Positions 1 to 7,295 of a stretch of DNA of 15,086 nucleotides are shown here, piece by piece. Numbering within the stretch: position 1 is the stretch's first letter; each line of letters starts with the position of its first letter. Position numbers and translations under genes: made by a program. The stretch is from Patescibacteria group bacterium (lineage in GTDB: Bacteria > Patescibacteriota > Minisyncoccia > UBA6257 > HR35), in contig JAUQOT010000006.1 of NCBI GenBank assembly GCA_030550735.1, forward strand, positions 6,794-21,879. Direction: 5' to 3'. The notes beneath the pieces are model-generated. The model had not been told where the DNA came from. It was given only the letters and a program-made list of their open reading frames with translations, and did not search any database.

Positions 1-150
1 TTTAATTTTCTTTGCATTAATAAATTAATTTTTTAACTTCGACCAAGAATTAGAATTTTAGATAATTTTAAATTGAAAAAATCATAAAATCAACAAAAAA
101 TGGGGAAAAAATTTTAATTTTAAAAAAACAAATTTTAATAGAAAATTAGT

Positions 151-156
151 TATAAT
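151..156 (+). promoter_or_regulatory. -10 box upstream of the YkuK-like gene
   Basis: A perfect TATAAT lies 13 nt before the ATG at 170. No good -35 hexamer is seen at 16-18 nt spacing, only A/T-rich DNA. Initiation about 7 nt downstream would leave a 5' leader of roughly 7 nt with no Shine-Dalgarno sequence. The rest of the 1-169 stretch is AT-rich and I see no supportable gene in it. Confidence 0.5.
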
Positions 157-169
157 TAAATTAAATCAT

Positions 170-643
170 ATGCTAGATAGCTTTAAAAAAACAGACGGAA
201 AAATTTTAAAAAAAGAAGAGCTCTTAAGAGAGATAGAAAAATTTATTTTAGAAGACGAAAACTTTTTATATAAAGTTTTAGTGGGAACAGATTCGGAAAA
301 CTATAACGACCGAACTGAGTTTATTAGCGTAATTGCTGTTCATAGAATTGGGAGGGGCGGGAGATTTTTTTGGAGAAAAGAATGGAGTTTAAAACCACTT
401 TCTCTTTATGAAAGACTTTGGCAAGAAGCAGTTATTTCTCTTAATTTAAGCCAAGAACTTTTGAGAGAATTAAATAAAAAAAATCTAAATTTTGTTTTTG
501 AACTTCATTTAGATATGGGGACAAATGGAAGAAGTAAATCTACGATTAGAGAAATCATTAATTTAGTTAAAAGTTATGGATTTATTGTTAAAACAAAACC
601 TGAATCTTATGCAGCCTCAAAAGTCGCTGATAAACTATTATAA
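170..643 (+). CDS. YkuK-like (DUF458) RNase H-fold protein
   Basis: This 157-residue protein matches what I know of the YkuK/DUF458 family, a small RNase H-like fold whose members are annotated as putative nucleases; its substrate is unknown. Visible motifs are GTDSE at 39-43 (Asp41 at the end of strand 1), ELHLDMGTNGRSK at 111-123 (Asp115) and KPESYAASKVAD at 143-154 (Asp154). The spacing of the acidic residues is that expected of a two-metal RNase H-type centre. The length is close to the usual 150-170 residues. The ATG at 170 is preceded by a TATAAT and no Shine-Dalgarno, so it is probably the first cistron of a nearly leaderless mRNA. The stop is 6 nt before tyrS, so the two are likely co-transcribed. 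The family is fairly clear; the nuclease activity is only inferred. Confidence 0.8.
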   Translation: MLDSFKKTDGKILKKEELLREIEKFILEDENFLYKVLVGTDSENYNDRTEFISVIAVHRIGRGGRFFWRKEWSLKPLSLYERLWQEAVISLNLSQELLRELNKKNLNFVFELHLDMGTNGRSKSTIREIINLVKSYGFIVKTKPESYAASKVADKLL

Positions 644-644
644 A

Positions 645-649
645 AGGAG
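645..649 (+). promoter_or_regulatory. Shine-Dalgarno of tyrS that questions its start
   Basis: AGGAG, within AAAAGGAG, directly abuts the ATG at 650 and lies 6 nt before an in-frame TTG at 656. Bacterial ribosomes normally need about 5-9 nt between the two elements, so the spacing favours the TTG. It is the clearest Shine-Dalgarno in the window and serves an internal cistron. Confidence 0.6.
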
Positions 650-1852
650 ATGAAATTGATTGAAGAACTAAGAAAAAGAGATCTTATTTTTAACGCTACA
701 CCAAATATTGAAAAATTCTTTGAAAAAAAAGGAACGTTATATATGGGCATTGATCCAACAAGTAATGGACTCCACTTAGGAAATTTTCTCGGACTTTCTC
801 TTCTTAAAAGATTTCTCTTAAACGGCTTTAAAGTTATAATCATCCTTGGTGGTGGAACTGCTAAAATTGGTGATCCAAGTGGAAAAATTAAAGAAAGACC
901 AATTTTACCTCTTAAGACTTTAGAAAAAAATAAAAAGCAAATTATTGAAGAGATTAAAAATTTTCTTAATTTTCCGGCTTCAAAATTAAAAATCATCGAT
1001 AATTCTCTCTGGTTAGATAAGTTAAGTTTAATGAATTTTTTAAGAGATGTTGGTAAGTTTATAAGTATTAATTCGATGCTTGACTTAGAGGTTGTTAAAA
1101 ATAGAATTGAAACCCAAGAATTTATGTCTTTTGCTGAATTTAGTTATCAGCTTCTTCAAGCTTATGATTTTCTTGTCCTTTATCAAAAATATAAATGCGA
1201 ACTTCAAATAGGAGGTTCTGATCAGTGGGGAAACATAATTCAAGGAATAGAACTTATAAAAAAGAAGTTAAACAAAGAAGCCTATGGATTGGTTTACCCT
1301 CTTCTTGTTGATCCCAAAACAGGTAGAAAATTTGGAAAAACAGAAAGCGGAGAAACGTTATGGCTTAACTTGAAAAAAACACATCCTTTCAAAATTTATC
1401 AATTTATTATTAATACCGATGATGAGATTGCTAAAAAAATGTTGTTTTATTTTTCTTTTAAAACCTTAAATGAGATTGAAAATTTAATTAAAGAAAGTGA
1501 AAGAAAAAAAGAAGAAAGACTAATTCAAAAAGAATTAGCAAAAGAAATCATTCTTACTCTTCATGGTGATGAGGTATATAAAATGACGGAACAAATTTCT
1601 CATATTCTTTTTGAAAAAAAATTTGAAGAAATTAACGAAAGAGAAATTAAAATAATTAAACCGGCTCTTCCTTTTCTCAAAGTAAACAAAAATTATAATC
1701 TTGATGAGATTTTAGTCTCATTAGGTCTTTCGGAATCAAAATCAGAAGCAAAAAATTTAATTAAAAATAAAGTAATTCAAATAAGGGAAATTAAGAATTA
1801 TTTATTAATTAAAAAGGGTAAAAAGCATTTTGGTTTAGTTGAAATAAATTAA
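650..1852 (+). CDS. tyrS: Tyrosyl-tRNA synthetase
   Basis: Class I aminoacyl-tRNA synthetase that charges tRNA-Tyr with tyrosine in the cytoplasm. The Rossmann fold carries an HLGN version of the HIGH motif at 42-45. GTAKIGDPSGK follows at 69-79, then YQLLQAYDF near 166-174 and IGGSDQWGN at 187-195, which form the tyrosine pocket. KFGKT at 227-231 is the KMSKS-type loop. The C-terminal part, about 340-400, looks like an S4 RNA-binding domain (ESKSEAKNLIKNKVIQI). At 400 residues it has normal bacterial TyrS length. It lies 6 nt after the YkuK-like gene. The Shine-Dalgarno AGGAG at 645-649 touches the ATG at 650 with no spacer, so initiation at the in-frame TTG at 656 (6-nt spacer, 398 residues) is a serious alternative. 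Identity is secure; the exact start is not. Confidence 0.96.
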   Translation: MKLIEELRKRDLIFNATPNIEKFFEKKGTLYMGIDPTSNGLHLGNFLGLSLLKRFLLNGFKVIIILGGGTAKIGDPSGKIKERPILPLKTLEKNKKQIIEEIKNFLNFPASKLKIIDNSLWLDKLSLMNFLRDVGKFISINSMLDLEVVKNRIETQEFMSFAEFSYQLLQAYDFLVLYQKYKCELQIGGSDQWGNIIQGIELIKKKLNKEAYGLVYPLLVDPKTGRKFGKTESGETLWLNLKKTHPFKIYQFIINTDDEIAKKMLFYFSFKTLNEIENLIKESERKKEERLIQKELAKEIILTLHGDEVYKMTEQISHILFEKKFEEINEREIKIIKPALPFLKVNKNYNLDEILVSLGLSESKSEAKNLIKNKVIQIREIKNYLLIKKGKKHFGLVEIN

Positions 1853-1867
1853 AAAAATTTTTATAAT
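1839..1867 (+). promoter_or_regulatory. Sigma70-type promoter for tRNA-Lys and rplY
   Basis: A -35 box TTGAAA (1839-1844) and a -10 box TATAAT (1862-1867) are separated by exactly 17 nt. This is the best promoter in the window (5 of 6 and 6 of 6 consensus matches). The -35 lies inside the last codons of tyrS. Transcription should start around 1873-1875 and read through two hairpins into tRNA-Lys and rplY. A weaker second candidate, TTGACG at 1895-1900 with TAAAAA at 1919-1924, overlaps the hairpins and is less convincing. Confidence 0.8.
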
Positions 1868-1875
1868 TTAATTGC

Positions 1876-1906
1876 TGGAGCTCGTTGAAGTTTTTTGACG
1901 GCTCCA
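1876..1906 (+). other. Leader hairpin 1 upstream of tRNA-Lys
   Basis: TGGAGC (1876-1881) pairs with GCTCCA (1901-1906). After a bulged T, CGTT (1883-1886) pairs with GACG (1897-1900), leaving a loop of about 10 nt. It begins within a few bases of the predicted transcription start. It may be a processing signal or stabilise the 5' end of the precursor; no known RNA family was recognised. Confidence 0.5.
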
Positions 1907-1908
1907 CT

Positions 1909-1934
1909 TTTGCCCTGCTAAAAAGCAGGGCAAA
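1909..1934 (+). other. Leader hairpin 2, 11-bp stem just before tRNA-Lys
   Basis: TTTGCCCTGCT (1909-1919) and AGCAGGGCAAA (1924-1934) form a perfect 11-bp stem with an AAAA loop. Only three T follow, then the tRNA begins, so it is a poor intrinsic terminator for transcription entering the tRNA. It could be a weak terminator for tyrS read-through, an attenuator, or a processing element. Its outer bases TTTGCCC/GGGCAAA recur at the two ends of the tRNA acceptor stem, which allows alternative pairings. Confidence 0.6.
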
Positions 1935-1937
1935 TTT

Positions 1938-2010
1938 GCCCCCGTAGCTCAATTGGTAGAGCAACGGCCTTTTAAGCCGGTGGTTGCAGGTTCGAGTCCT
2001 GCCGGGGGCA
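1938..2010 (+). tRNA. tRNA-Lys (anticodon UUU)
   Basis: A complete cloverleaf is visible. The acceptor stem is GCCCCCG (1938-1944) with CGGGGGC (2003-2009), and the discriminator is A2010. The D stem is GCTC/GAGC around an AATTGGTA loop. The anticodon loop CTTTTAA (1969-1975) carries anticodon TTT at 1971-1973. The variable loop is TGGTT. The T stem GCAGG/CCTGC encloses TTCGAGT. UUU with discriminator A fits lysine, reading AAA and AAG. The top pair of the anticodon stem is an A-G mismatch (27-43). The 3' CCA is not encoded and must be added after processing. The gene is followed after 4 nt by the start codon of rplY. Confidence 0.97.
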
Positions 2011-2014
2011 AAAG

Positions 2015-2584
2015 ATGTTTAGTTTAAAAATTTATAAAAGAGATCCTAATAAAAAAGCAGATCATTATAGAAAAGAAAATAAAATTCCTGGGGTTATTTA
2101 TGGGCCACAAATTAGCTCATTATCTATTTATGCTGACAAAAATGAATTTGAAAAAATTTACGAAAAATATGAATCTGGTTTGATTGAAATTATCTTTGAT
2201 TCCCAAAATTTAAGGGGTATAATTCAAGAGGTTCAATTTCATCCAATTACTGATGAAATAATTCATTTTGATATTTTTGTACCTTCTCTTACAGAAAAAA
2301 TTGAAACAAGAGTTCCTTTAAAATTTGTTGGTGTTGCTCCGGGAATTAAATCAGGAGGTGTTTTAAGTATTAATTTAGAAGAAGTCGAAGTTGAATGTTT
2401 AGCTGAAGACATTCCCCCATATTTTGAAGTTGATTTAAGTAGATTGGTTAATATTGGGGATTCAATTTATATAAAAGATTTAAAAGTATCTCCTCAAGTA
2501 AAATTATTAATTCCACCGGAAACACCTATTGTAAGTCTTATTAAAGAAAGCCAAACCATCGAAGAAGAAACAAAATCTCAATGA
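2015..2584 (+). CDS. rplY: Ribosomal protein bL25 (CTC/TL5 type)
   Basis: Large-subunit ribosomal protein that binds 5S rRNA. The 189-residue chain has the two-domain CTC/TL5 form. The N-terminal L25 domain (about 1-90) has the typical basic start, KIPGVIYG at 23-30 and HFDIFVP near 84-90. The C-terminal beta domain (about 95-180) includes VPLKFVGVAPGIKSGG. The N-terminus aligns naturally with the family, so the ATG at 2015 should be right although it is only 4 nt after the tRNA. There is no separate leader: the only Shine-Dalgarno-like sequence is GGGGG at 2004-2008, inside the tRNA acceptor stem. The stop overlaps the next gene in an ATGA. Expression probably depends on the tRNA-Lys promoter. 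Confidence 0.95.
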   Translation: MFSLKIYKRDPNKKADHYRKENKIPGVIYGPQISSLSIYADKNEFEKIYEKYESGLIEIIFDSQNLRGIIQEVQFHPITDEIIHFDIFVPSLTEKIETRVPLKFVGVAPGIKSGGVLSINLEEVEVECLAEDIPPYFEVDLSRLVNIGDSIYIKDLKVSPQVKLLIPPETPIVSLIKESQTIEEETKSQ

Positions 2585-3978
2585 TAAAAATTGAAGATAT
2601 AAAACCTTCTAAGTTTAAATATTTAAATTACAATAAAAAAGAAACAAAAAAATTTTCAAAACTAGAAATAGAAAATTTTAGAATTGTGCCGATTTTTTTA
2701 ATTTTCTTAACCTTTAGTTTTGTTTTTGCTCCTCAATCTTTTACTCAAACAACGAAAAAATTACCTCCAGAAATTGAAGAAAAGAAAAAAAGTTTAGAAT
2801 CTCAACTCCAAGAAGTTTTAAAACAAATTGAAAAGTACAAAGCCGAGATAAGCAAAATTCAAAAACAGAAAAGAAGTATTCAACAAGAAATTAATCTGGT
2901 CAATTCTCAAATTAAAAAAACCGAATTAGAAATTCAAGCAATTAATCTCCAAATAAATAACTTAAATAAAAAAATAAATGACACTAAAAAATCAATTGCT
3001 TTAACAGAAGAGAAATTAAAAAAATCAAAAAATTACTTAACAGCCCTTTTAAGATATTATTATCAATTAAGACAAAGAAGTGTGGTTGAGATTTTTCTTG
3101 CTGGAGCTTACCTTTCTGATTATTTCGATAATTTTTATTATCTTCAAAAACTTCAAGAAAATATAAACCAAGAAATAGATAACTTAAAAAATTTAAACGA
3201 AAATCTCAACAAACAAAAAATTAAATTAGAAAACGAACTAAATGAACAAAACAGTCTTCTTACTTTAGCTCAAATAAAATACAAAGAGCTTCAAGACTTG
3301 AAACAAGAAAAAAATAGGCTTCTAGCCCAAGCTCAAAAATTAGAAAGGGAATACAACAAAAAACTTGAAGAATCAGAAAGAACCGCTGCTCAAATTAGAC
3401 AAGAAATTTACCGTCTTGCTGGAGGTGCTGGACCAATAACTTTTGGAGAAGCTTACGATTATGCTAAAACGGTTGAAAAATTTACAGGAATTAGACCAGC
3501 TTTTCTTCTAAGCATTCTTCATTACGAAAGTAAAATAGGACAAAATGTTGGTAGTTGTCATTATAAAGATGCAATGAAGCCTAGTGAAAGACCAATCTTT
3601 GAAGAAATCGTAAAAGAATTGGGACTAGATCCAAATAAAATGCCTGTCTCCTGCAAACCTTGGTATGGTTGGGGAGGAGCTATGGGACCAGCCCAGTTTC
3701 TTCCTTCTACTTGGATGAAATATAAAGATAGGATTGCTAAAATTACCGGAAATAATCCACCTTCTCCTTGGAATATTTATGATTCTTTTGTTGCCGCTGC
3801 TTTATATTTGAAAGATAATGGGGCTGATAAAAGAACTTATGAAGCAGAGTGGAAAGCAGCCATGATTTATTTTGCCGGTTCTAATTGGAACAATCCAAGT
3901 TTAAGATTTTATGGTGATGATGTAATGTCAATCGCTCAAAAATTCGAGGAAGATATCAGGATCTTGGAAAGAAGATAA
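2581..3978 (+). CDS. Membrane-anchored coiled-coil lytic transglycosylase
   Basis: Probable cell-wall hydrolase of 465 residues. A charged N-terminal segment (1-33) precedes one hydrophobic segment (about 34-52, IVPIFLIFLTFSFVF), either a signal peptide or an anchor. Residues 62-275 are a long Lys/Glu/Gln-rich coiled coil resembling the PcsB/EnvC type of amidase-regulating helices. From about 281 a lysozyme-like transglycosylase domain follows. It has LSILHYESKIG at 310-320 with candidate catalytic Glu316, and GAMGPAQFLPSTW at 366-378, a typical MltB/SLT substrate-groove motif. Cys326 and Cys358 flank the active site and could form a disulfide outside the membrane. The start overlaps rplY in ATGA, so it is likely translationally coupled. 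The 3' end overlaps the opposing debranching gene by 51 nt. The family is clear; its cell-division or invasion role is unknown. Confidence 0.85.
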   Translation: MIKIEDIKPSKFKYLNYNKKETKKFSKLEIENFRIVPIFLIFLTFSFVFAPQSFTQTTKKLPPEIEEKKKSLESQLQEVLKQIEKYKAEISKIQKQKRSIQQEINLVNSQIKKTELEIQAINLQINNLNKKINDTKKSIALTEEKLKKSKNYLTALLRYYYQLRQRSVVEIFLAGAYLSDYFDNFYYLQKLQENINQEIDNLKNLNENLNKQKIKLENELNEQNSLLTLAQIKYKELQDLKQEKNRLLAQAQKLEREYNKKLEESERTAAQIRQEIYRLAGGAGPITFGEAYDYAKTVEKFTGIRPAFLLSILHYESKIGQNVGSCHYKDAMKPSERPIFEEIVKELGLDPNKMPVSCKPWYGWGGAMGPAQFLPSTWMKYKDRIAKITGNNPPSPWNIYDSFVAAALYLKDNGADKRTYEAEWKAAMIYFAGSNWNNPSLRFYGDDVMSIAQKFEEDIRILERR

Positions 3979-5526
3979 AAGCTTAACAAGACTCGCCATT
4001 GACCAAATTTGAACTAAAGATCCTTCGCTTTTTCTATTTTTAGCAGAACTTATTTCGCTTGAATAACCCAAGGCTCCATCTTTCAAAAGATCAATTAGAC
4101 TTGATTTAATTATTAAATTTATTTCCCTTTCATATTTTTCGGGATTTATTTTTCTCAAACAAAAAGCTAAGAGATTATTAAGAAAGTACCAAGAATCACC
4201 CGAATGATAACTAAGAGAATTTTCTCCGCTATGAATTTCGTAAAAATTGTTTTTATCTTTTCTCTTACTTGATATTCCGCCCCAATCAAGAAAATAAAAT
4301 TTTAAGAACTGGTCAAAAATATTTTGCCATTCTTTTAATGAGTATATTTCCGGAACAAAGACAAAAACAAAAGGTAAATTAGGATCATCAAATTTCAAAA
4401 TTTCTTTTTTTAACAAGGCTTTAACCTTTTCTATTTCTTGTTTATATACTTTTTCTTTAAGATTAAAAAGTTCAAGAGCTTTAAGATATAGAGATAAAAT
4501 TTCAACGGCTGATTCTCTTTGAAGGGTATCCATCCAAGTAGATTTTGGAGGTAAACTTAAGTTGTTTTCGTTTAGATATTTTTTTCTCCATTCATTAAAG
4601 TATTTTTTTAAAACGTTAAAGTAGGAAAAAAACTTTTCTTTGTTCAAATTTATCAAAAAAAGTAAAAAAATATCAGCACTTTCAATTCCGTCTTTTTTAC
4701 TTAAATTCCATTTACTTTCTAAATCAAAAAGATATTTAGAAAGAAGAAAATCTGGATCTTTAAGAAATTCTTTTAACAAAAATAAAGATAAAAGCTCATC
4801 ACGATACCAATTCTCAAAAAACCAAGGAAATCCTGCTGGTAAATAATTTTCTAATAATAAAAATTCTATTCTTCTTAAAATAAAACTTAAAAGTTGAGAT
4901 TGGGGATAAGAAAATAAATTTAAAGAAAAGCTTGATTCGGGTTCTAAAATTTTTATTTTTAAAAAAGATGTATTTGTTTCGATGCCATCAAAAACCCACC
5001 ATTCTTTAAGAGAGGAATTTCTTTCTTTTTCTAAATCTAAATCTTGTTTTATCCAATTTGAATTAATTTTCAAAGGACAAGCAGTTTCAATAAATAAACT
5101 TAAAATATTTTCATTATTAAAAAGGAGGTCGATTTTTAAAAAACAAGAAGAGATTTTTTCAATTTTTATGTTTCTTAAAAACGGATTTAAATTAAAAAGA
5201 AAATTTGAATCAAATGTTATTTTCCATGGATAACTATAAAGAGATTTAATTTCTATTTCATTATTTTCTTTTAAAGAAACAAAAAACTGGTTGTTTTCAG
5301 CTTCGATAAAAACATCTGTTGGAGAGATGATATTAATTTCATTTATAATCGGAAGGTTTAAAGAATGAAAAAATTTAAAAGCTTTATTATTTTTAAAATA
5401 AAAACCACCAAAATAATAACTTTGTTTTTTGCTTAAAAATAGCCAAAGGTTGCCTCTTTTAAGAAAAATTAAATCACTAAAAGCTTTAGTCGATAAATTA
5501 AGTTCATTATAATTAACCGTGATCAT
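3928..5526 (-). CDS. GH133-like glycogen debranching enzyme
   Basis: Probable amylo-alpha-1,6-glucosidase that trims branch points of a glycogen-like polymer. In numbering from the upstream TTG at 5541 (537 residues), the C-terminal half carries the (alpha/alpha)6-type motifs of the GDE C-terminal domain: AGFPWFFENWYRDE (236-249), STWMDT (334-339), SYHSGDSWYF (444-453) and EGSLVQIWSMA (506-516). The N-terminal 200 residues are beta-rich and divergent. It is a little shorter than many prokaryotic debranching enzymes (about 600 or more). I chose the ATG at 5526 (532 residues) because it overlaps the glycogen synthase stop in an ATGA; neither start has a Shine-Dalgarno. It is the last gene of the glucan cassette. 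Another (alpha/alpha)6 glucosidase specificity, such as a GH15-like enzyme, cannot be excluded. Confidence 0.8.
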   Translation of the reverse strand: MITVNYNELNLSTKAFSDLIFLKRGNLWLFLSKKQSYYFGGFYFKNNKAFKFFHSLNLPIINEINIISPTDVFIEAENNQFFVSLKENNEIEIKSLYSYPWKITFDSNFLFNLNPFLRNIKIEKISSCFLKIDLLFNNENILSLFIETACPLKINSNWIKQDLDLEKERNSSLKEWWVFDGIETNTSFLKIKILEPESSFSLNLFSYPQSQLLSFILRRIEFLLLENYLPAGFPWFFENWYRDELLSLFLLKEFLKDPDFLLSKYLFDLESKWNLSKKDGIESADIFLLFLINLNKEKFFSYFNVLKKYFNEWRKKYLNENNLSLPPKSTWMDTLQRESAVEILSLYLKALELFNLKEKVYKQEIEKVKALLKKEILKFDDPNLPFVFVFVPEIYSLKEWQNIFDQFLKFYFLDWGGISSKRKDKNNFYEIHSGENSLSYHSGDSWYFLNNLLAFCLRKINPEKYEREINLIIKSSLIDLLKDGALGYSSEISSAKNRKSEGSLVQIWSMASLVKLLSSFQDPDIFLEFLSD

Positions 5527-7295
5527 TTGAATTTTTGCCAAGCAGTTTCGTATAAATCAAAATAATTAACAATTAATTTTTCCCAAGAAAAATGGGAGGC
5601 AAGGATTCGAGCTTCATATTTGTTTTGGATTCTTTCGCTTCTTTTCATTTTTGTAATTTTATAGAGAAGCTGAAATAAATCTTTCACAACTTCTTCATTT
5701 TTTCTATTCTTCCTTCTCAAAATCCAAATACCTGGATTATCTTTAGTAATTAACCTTTTTTCTTCTAAATAATTTGCAAAACCCGTCATATCAGTTGTAA
5801 TTGTCATCACCCCCGCTCCTAAGGTTTCAAGAGGAGTATAACCCCATGGTTCATAATAAGAAGGAAAAACACCTAAATGACAACCATTAATAGCATCATA
5901 ATAATTGAGATTCAAAAAACCATCGGCCGAATTTAAATAAATAGGATAAAAAATTATTTTTACTTTATCTTCCTCAAGATTCAAAAGATTGTTTTGATAA
6001 GCAAGTTTTAAAAGTTCATTATCTTCTCTTAAAACGTGAGTAGACAAGGGGGGTTTATTGTGTGTTGAAATTTTTTTAATAATTCTTTCAATCTCTGTTT
6101 TTTCCTCTAAAGAAAAAATTTTTTCTATTTCGATTTCTTTTTGATGAACAATTTGATGAAGAATGCGCGAAAATATTTCTCCTTGAATGTTTTTCAAAAA
6201 TTCTTCTAAACTTTTATAAGTTATAAGGTTATTCAAAACTTCTCTATTCACATCAATAATTTCATCAGGAACAAAAAAGAAAAAATAAACATCAACTTCA
6301 GATTTCTCTTCTTTTAATTTTTTATTTAAAAGGCCAAGAGCTTGTAAAAGAACGTCAAAACCTTTGTTAACAATTTCTTTTCTTCCGCTTGTAAAAAAAA
6401 TTAAAGAATTTTTAATGGGACACTGATTTTTAAAGTAGGGAGAAAAAAAATAAAGAATAAATTCCTGAAGAATGCTTTTATTAATTCGATGTTTAGCAGA
6501 AATCTCTTCAAAAGTTAAAAATCTTGAAAGATCAAGACCATTAGGTAAAACAAAATCAACCTTTCTTTTAAGGATAACTTCTGCTTCTTCTTTTGTTATT
6601 TGACTAATAGTTGTAAAGAAATCAGCTTTTTGAGCTGAAGCCTTTTCAACTAAATGTTTGGCCTCAACACCGTATTTATAGGCTTCTTCTTCGGGATTCA
6701 ATTTGTCAAGATTTTCCCAAAAATGAATATTATTCGAAGAAAGAGTCCTTCCTAAGACTGTAGCATGAGTAGTGAAAATTTTAATAATCGGAAGATCTGA
6801 AGAGAATAAGAGAGCAAAACCGGAAAGCCATTCATGAAAATGGAATATCGAATATTTAAATTCTTCATTCTTAACTAATTCGCTTATAAAATCATAAATA
6901 CCTCGTGACCAGGCTAATGGTTCATCGTAATCTTGGCCTGTTCTCAAACTATCAATTTGATATTTAAGCCAAAGTTCGTATTTAAAAGAATTAACATCAA
7001 ATAAATATTTTCTAAAGTCAATTAAAAAACCCTTAGGCCTTCCTTCAATTAACCACTCACCATAATAAACAATAACACCTTTAGCTATCAAATTATCAAG
7101 GCAATCTTGAAATTTTTCCGGCGGATTTAAAAAATGAAATTCACTTTCATTCTTAGCTCCCAAATATGGACCAATAACAAAATAATTTTCTCCGTATCTT
7201 TCTTTTACATACTTTGCTTTTGAAGAAATAACAGTATAAATACCCCCAACTTTATTAGCAACTTCCCAACTAACTTCGAAGATGTATCTTGACAT
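5523..7295 (-). CDS. Glycogen synthase, GT3 (eukaryote-like) family
   Basis: Retaining glucosyltransferase that extends alpha-1,4-glucan, with UDP-glucose the expected donor for GT3. The 590 residues read like fungal/animal glycogen synthase rather than bacterial GlgA (GT5). The N-terminal signature is EVSWEVANKVGGIYTVISS (7-25). FHFHEWLSG lies at 151-159, TTHATVLGR at 175-183 and SGRKEIVNKGFD at 303-314. A GT3-specific insertion (about 345-450) ends in a THxxxxDN-like element. FPSYYEPWGYTPLE (477-490) holds the E-x7-E pair Glu482/Glu490. The 590 residues are slightly shorter than eukaryotic enzymes, which have a longer regulatory C-terminus. The start lies 26 nt inside the GH57 gene and has no visible Shine-Dalgarno, so coupling to upstream translation is likely. 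Confidence 0.94.
   Translation of the reverse strand: MSRYIFEVSWEVANKVGGIYTVISSKAKYVKERYGENYFVIGPYLGAKNESEFHFLNPPEKFQDCLDNLIAKGVIVYYGEWLIEGRPKGFLIDFRKYLFDVNSFKYELWLKYQIDSLRTGQDYDEPLAWSRGIYDFISELVKNEEFKYSIFHFHEWLSGFALLFSSDLPIIKIFTTHATVLGRTLSSNNIHFWENLDKLNPEEEAYKYGVEAKHLVEKASAQKADFFTTISQITKEEAEVILKRKVDFVLPNGLDLSRFLTFEEISAKHRINKSILQEFILYFFSPYFKNQCPIKNSLIFFTSGRKEIVNKGFDVLLQALGLLNKKLKEEKSEVDVYFFFFVPDEIIDVNREVLNNLITYKSLEEFLKNIQGEIFSRILHQIVHQKEIEIEKIFSLEEKTEIERIIKKISTHNKPPLSTHVLREDNELLKLAYQNNLLNLEEDKVKIIFYPIYLNSADGFLNLNYYDAINGCHLGVFPSYYEPWGYTPLETLGAGVMTITTDMTGFANYLEEKRLITKDNPGIWILRRKNRKNEEVVKDLFQLLYKITKMKRSERIQNKYEARILASHFSWEKLIVNYFDLYETAWQKFK

Noticed and set aside
1..16. Possible start (ATG on the - strand at 16) of a gene leaving the left edge
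   Set aside because: Only five codons are visible and there is no supporting ribosome-binding site, so it cannot be supported.
607..996. 129-residue ORF on the - strand opposite the start of tyrS
   Set aside because: It lies wholly against well-conserved tyrS sequence and has no recognisable motif; it is a by-product of the AT-rich coding strand.
1873..1937. T-box or other tRNA-sensing riboswitch before tRNA-Lys
   Set aside because: The leader is about 64 nt, lacks a T-box antiterminator bulge and specifier loop, and precedes a tRNA rather than a synthetase gene.
1909..1937. Hairpin 2 as a strong intrinsic terminator of tyrS
   Set aside because: Only three T follow the stem before the tRNA begins, so efficient termination is unlikely; kept as a leader hairpin.
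4640..5233. Two + strand ORFs of 68 and 83 residues inside the debranching gene
   Set aside because: Antisense by-products of the same kind, with no promoter, Shine-Dalgarno or family resemblance.
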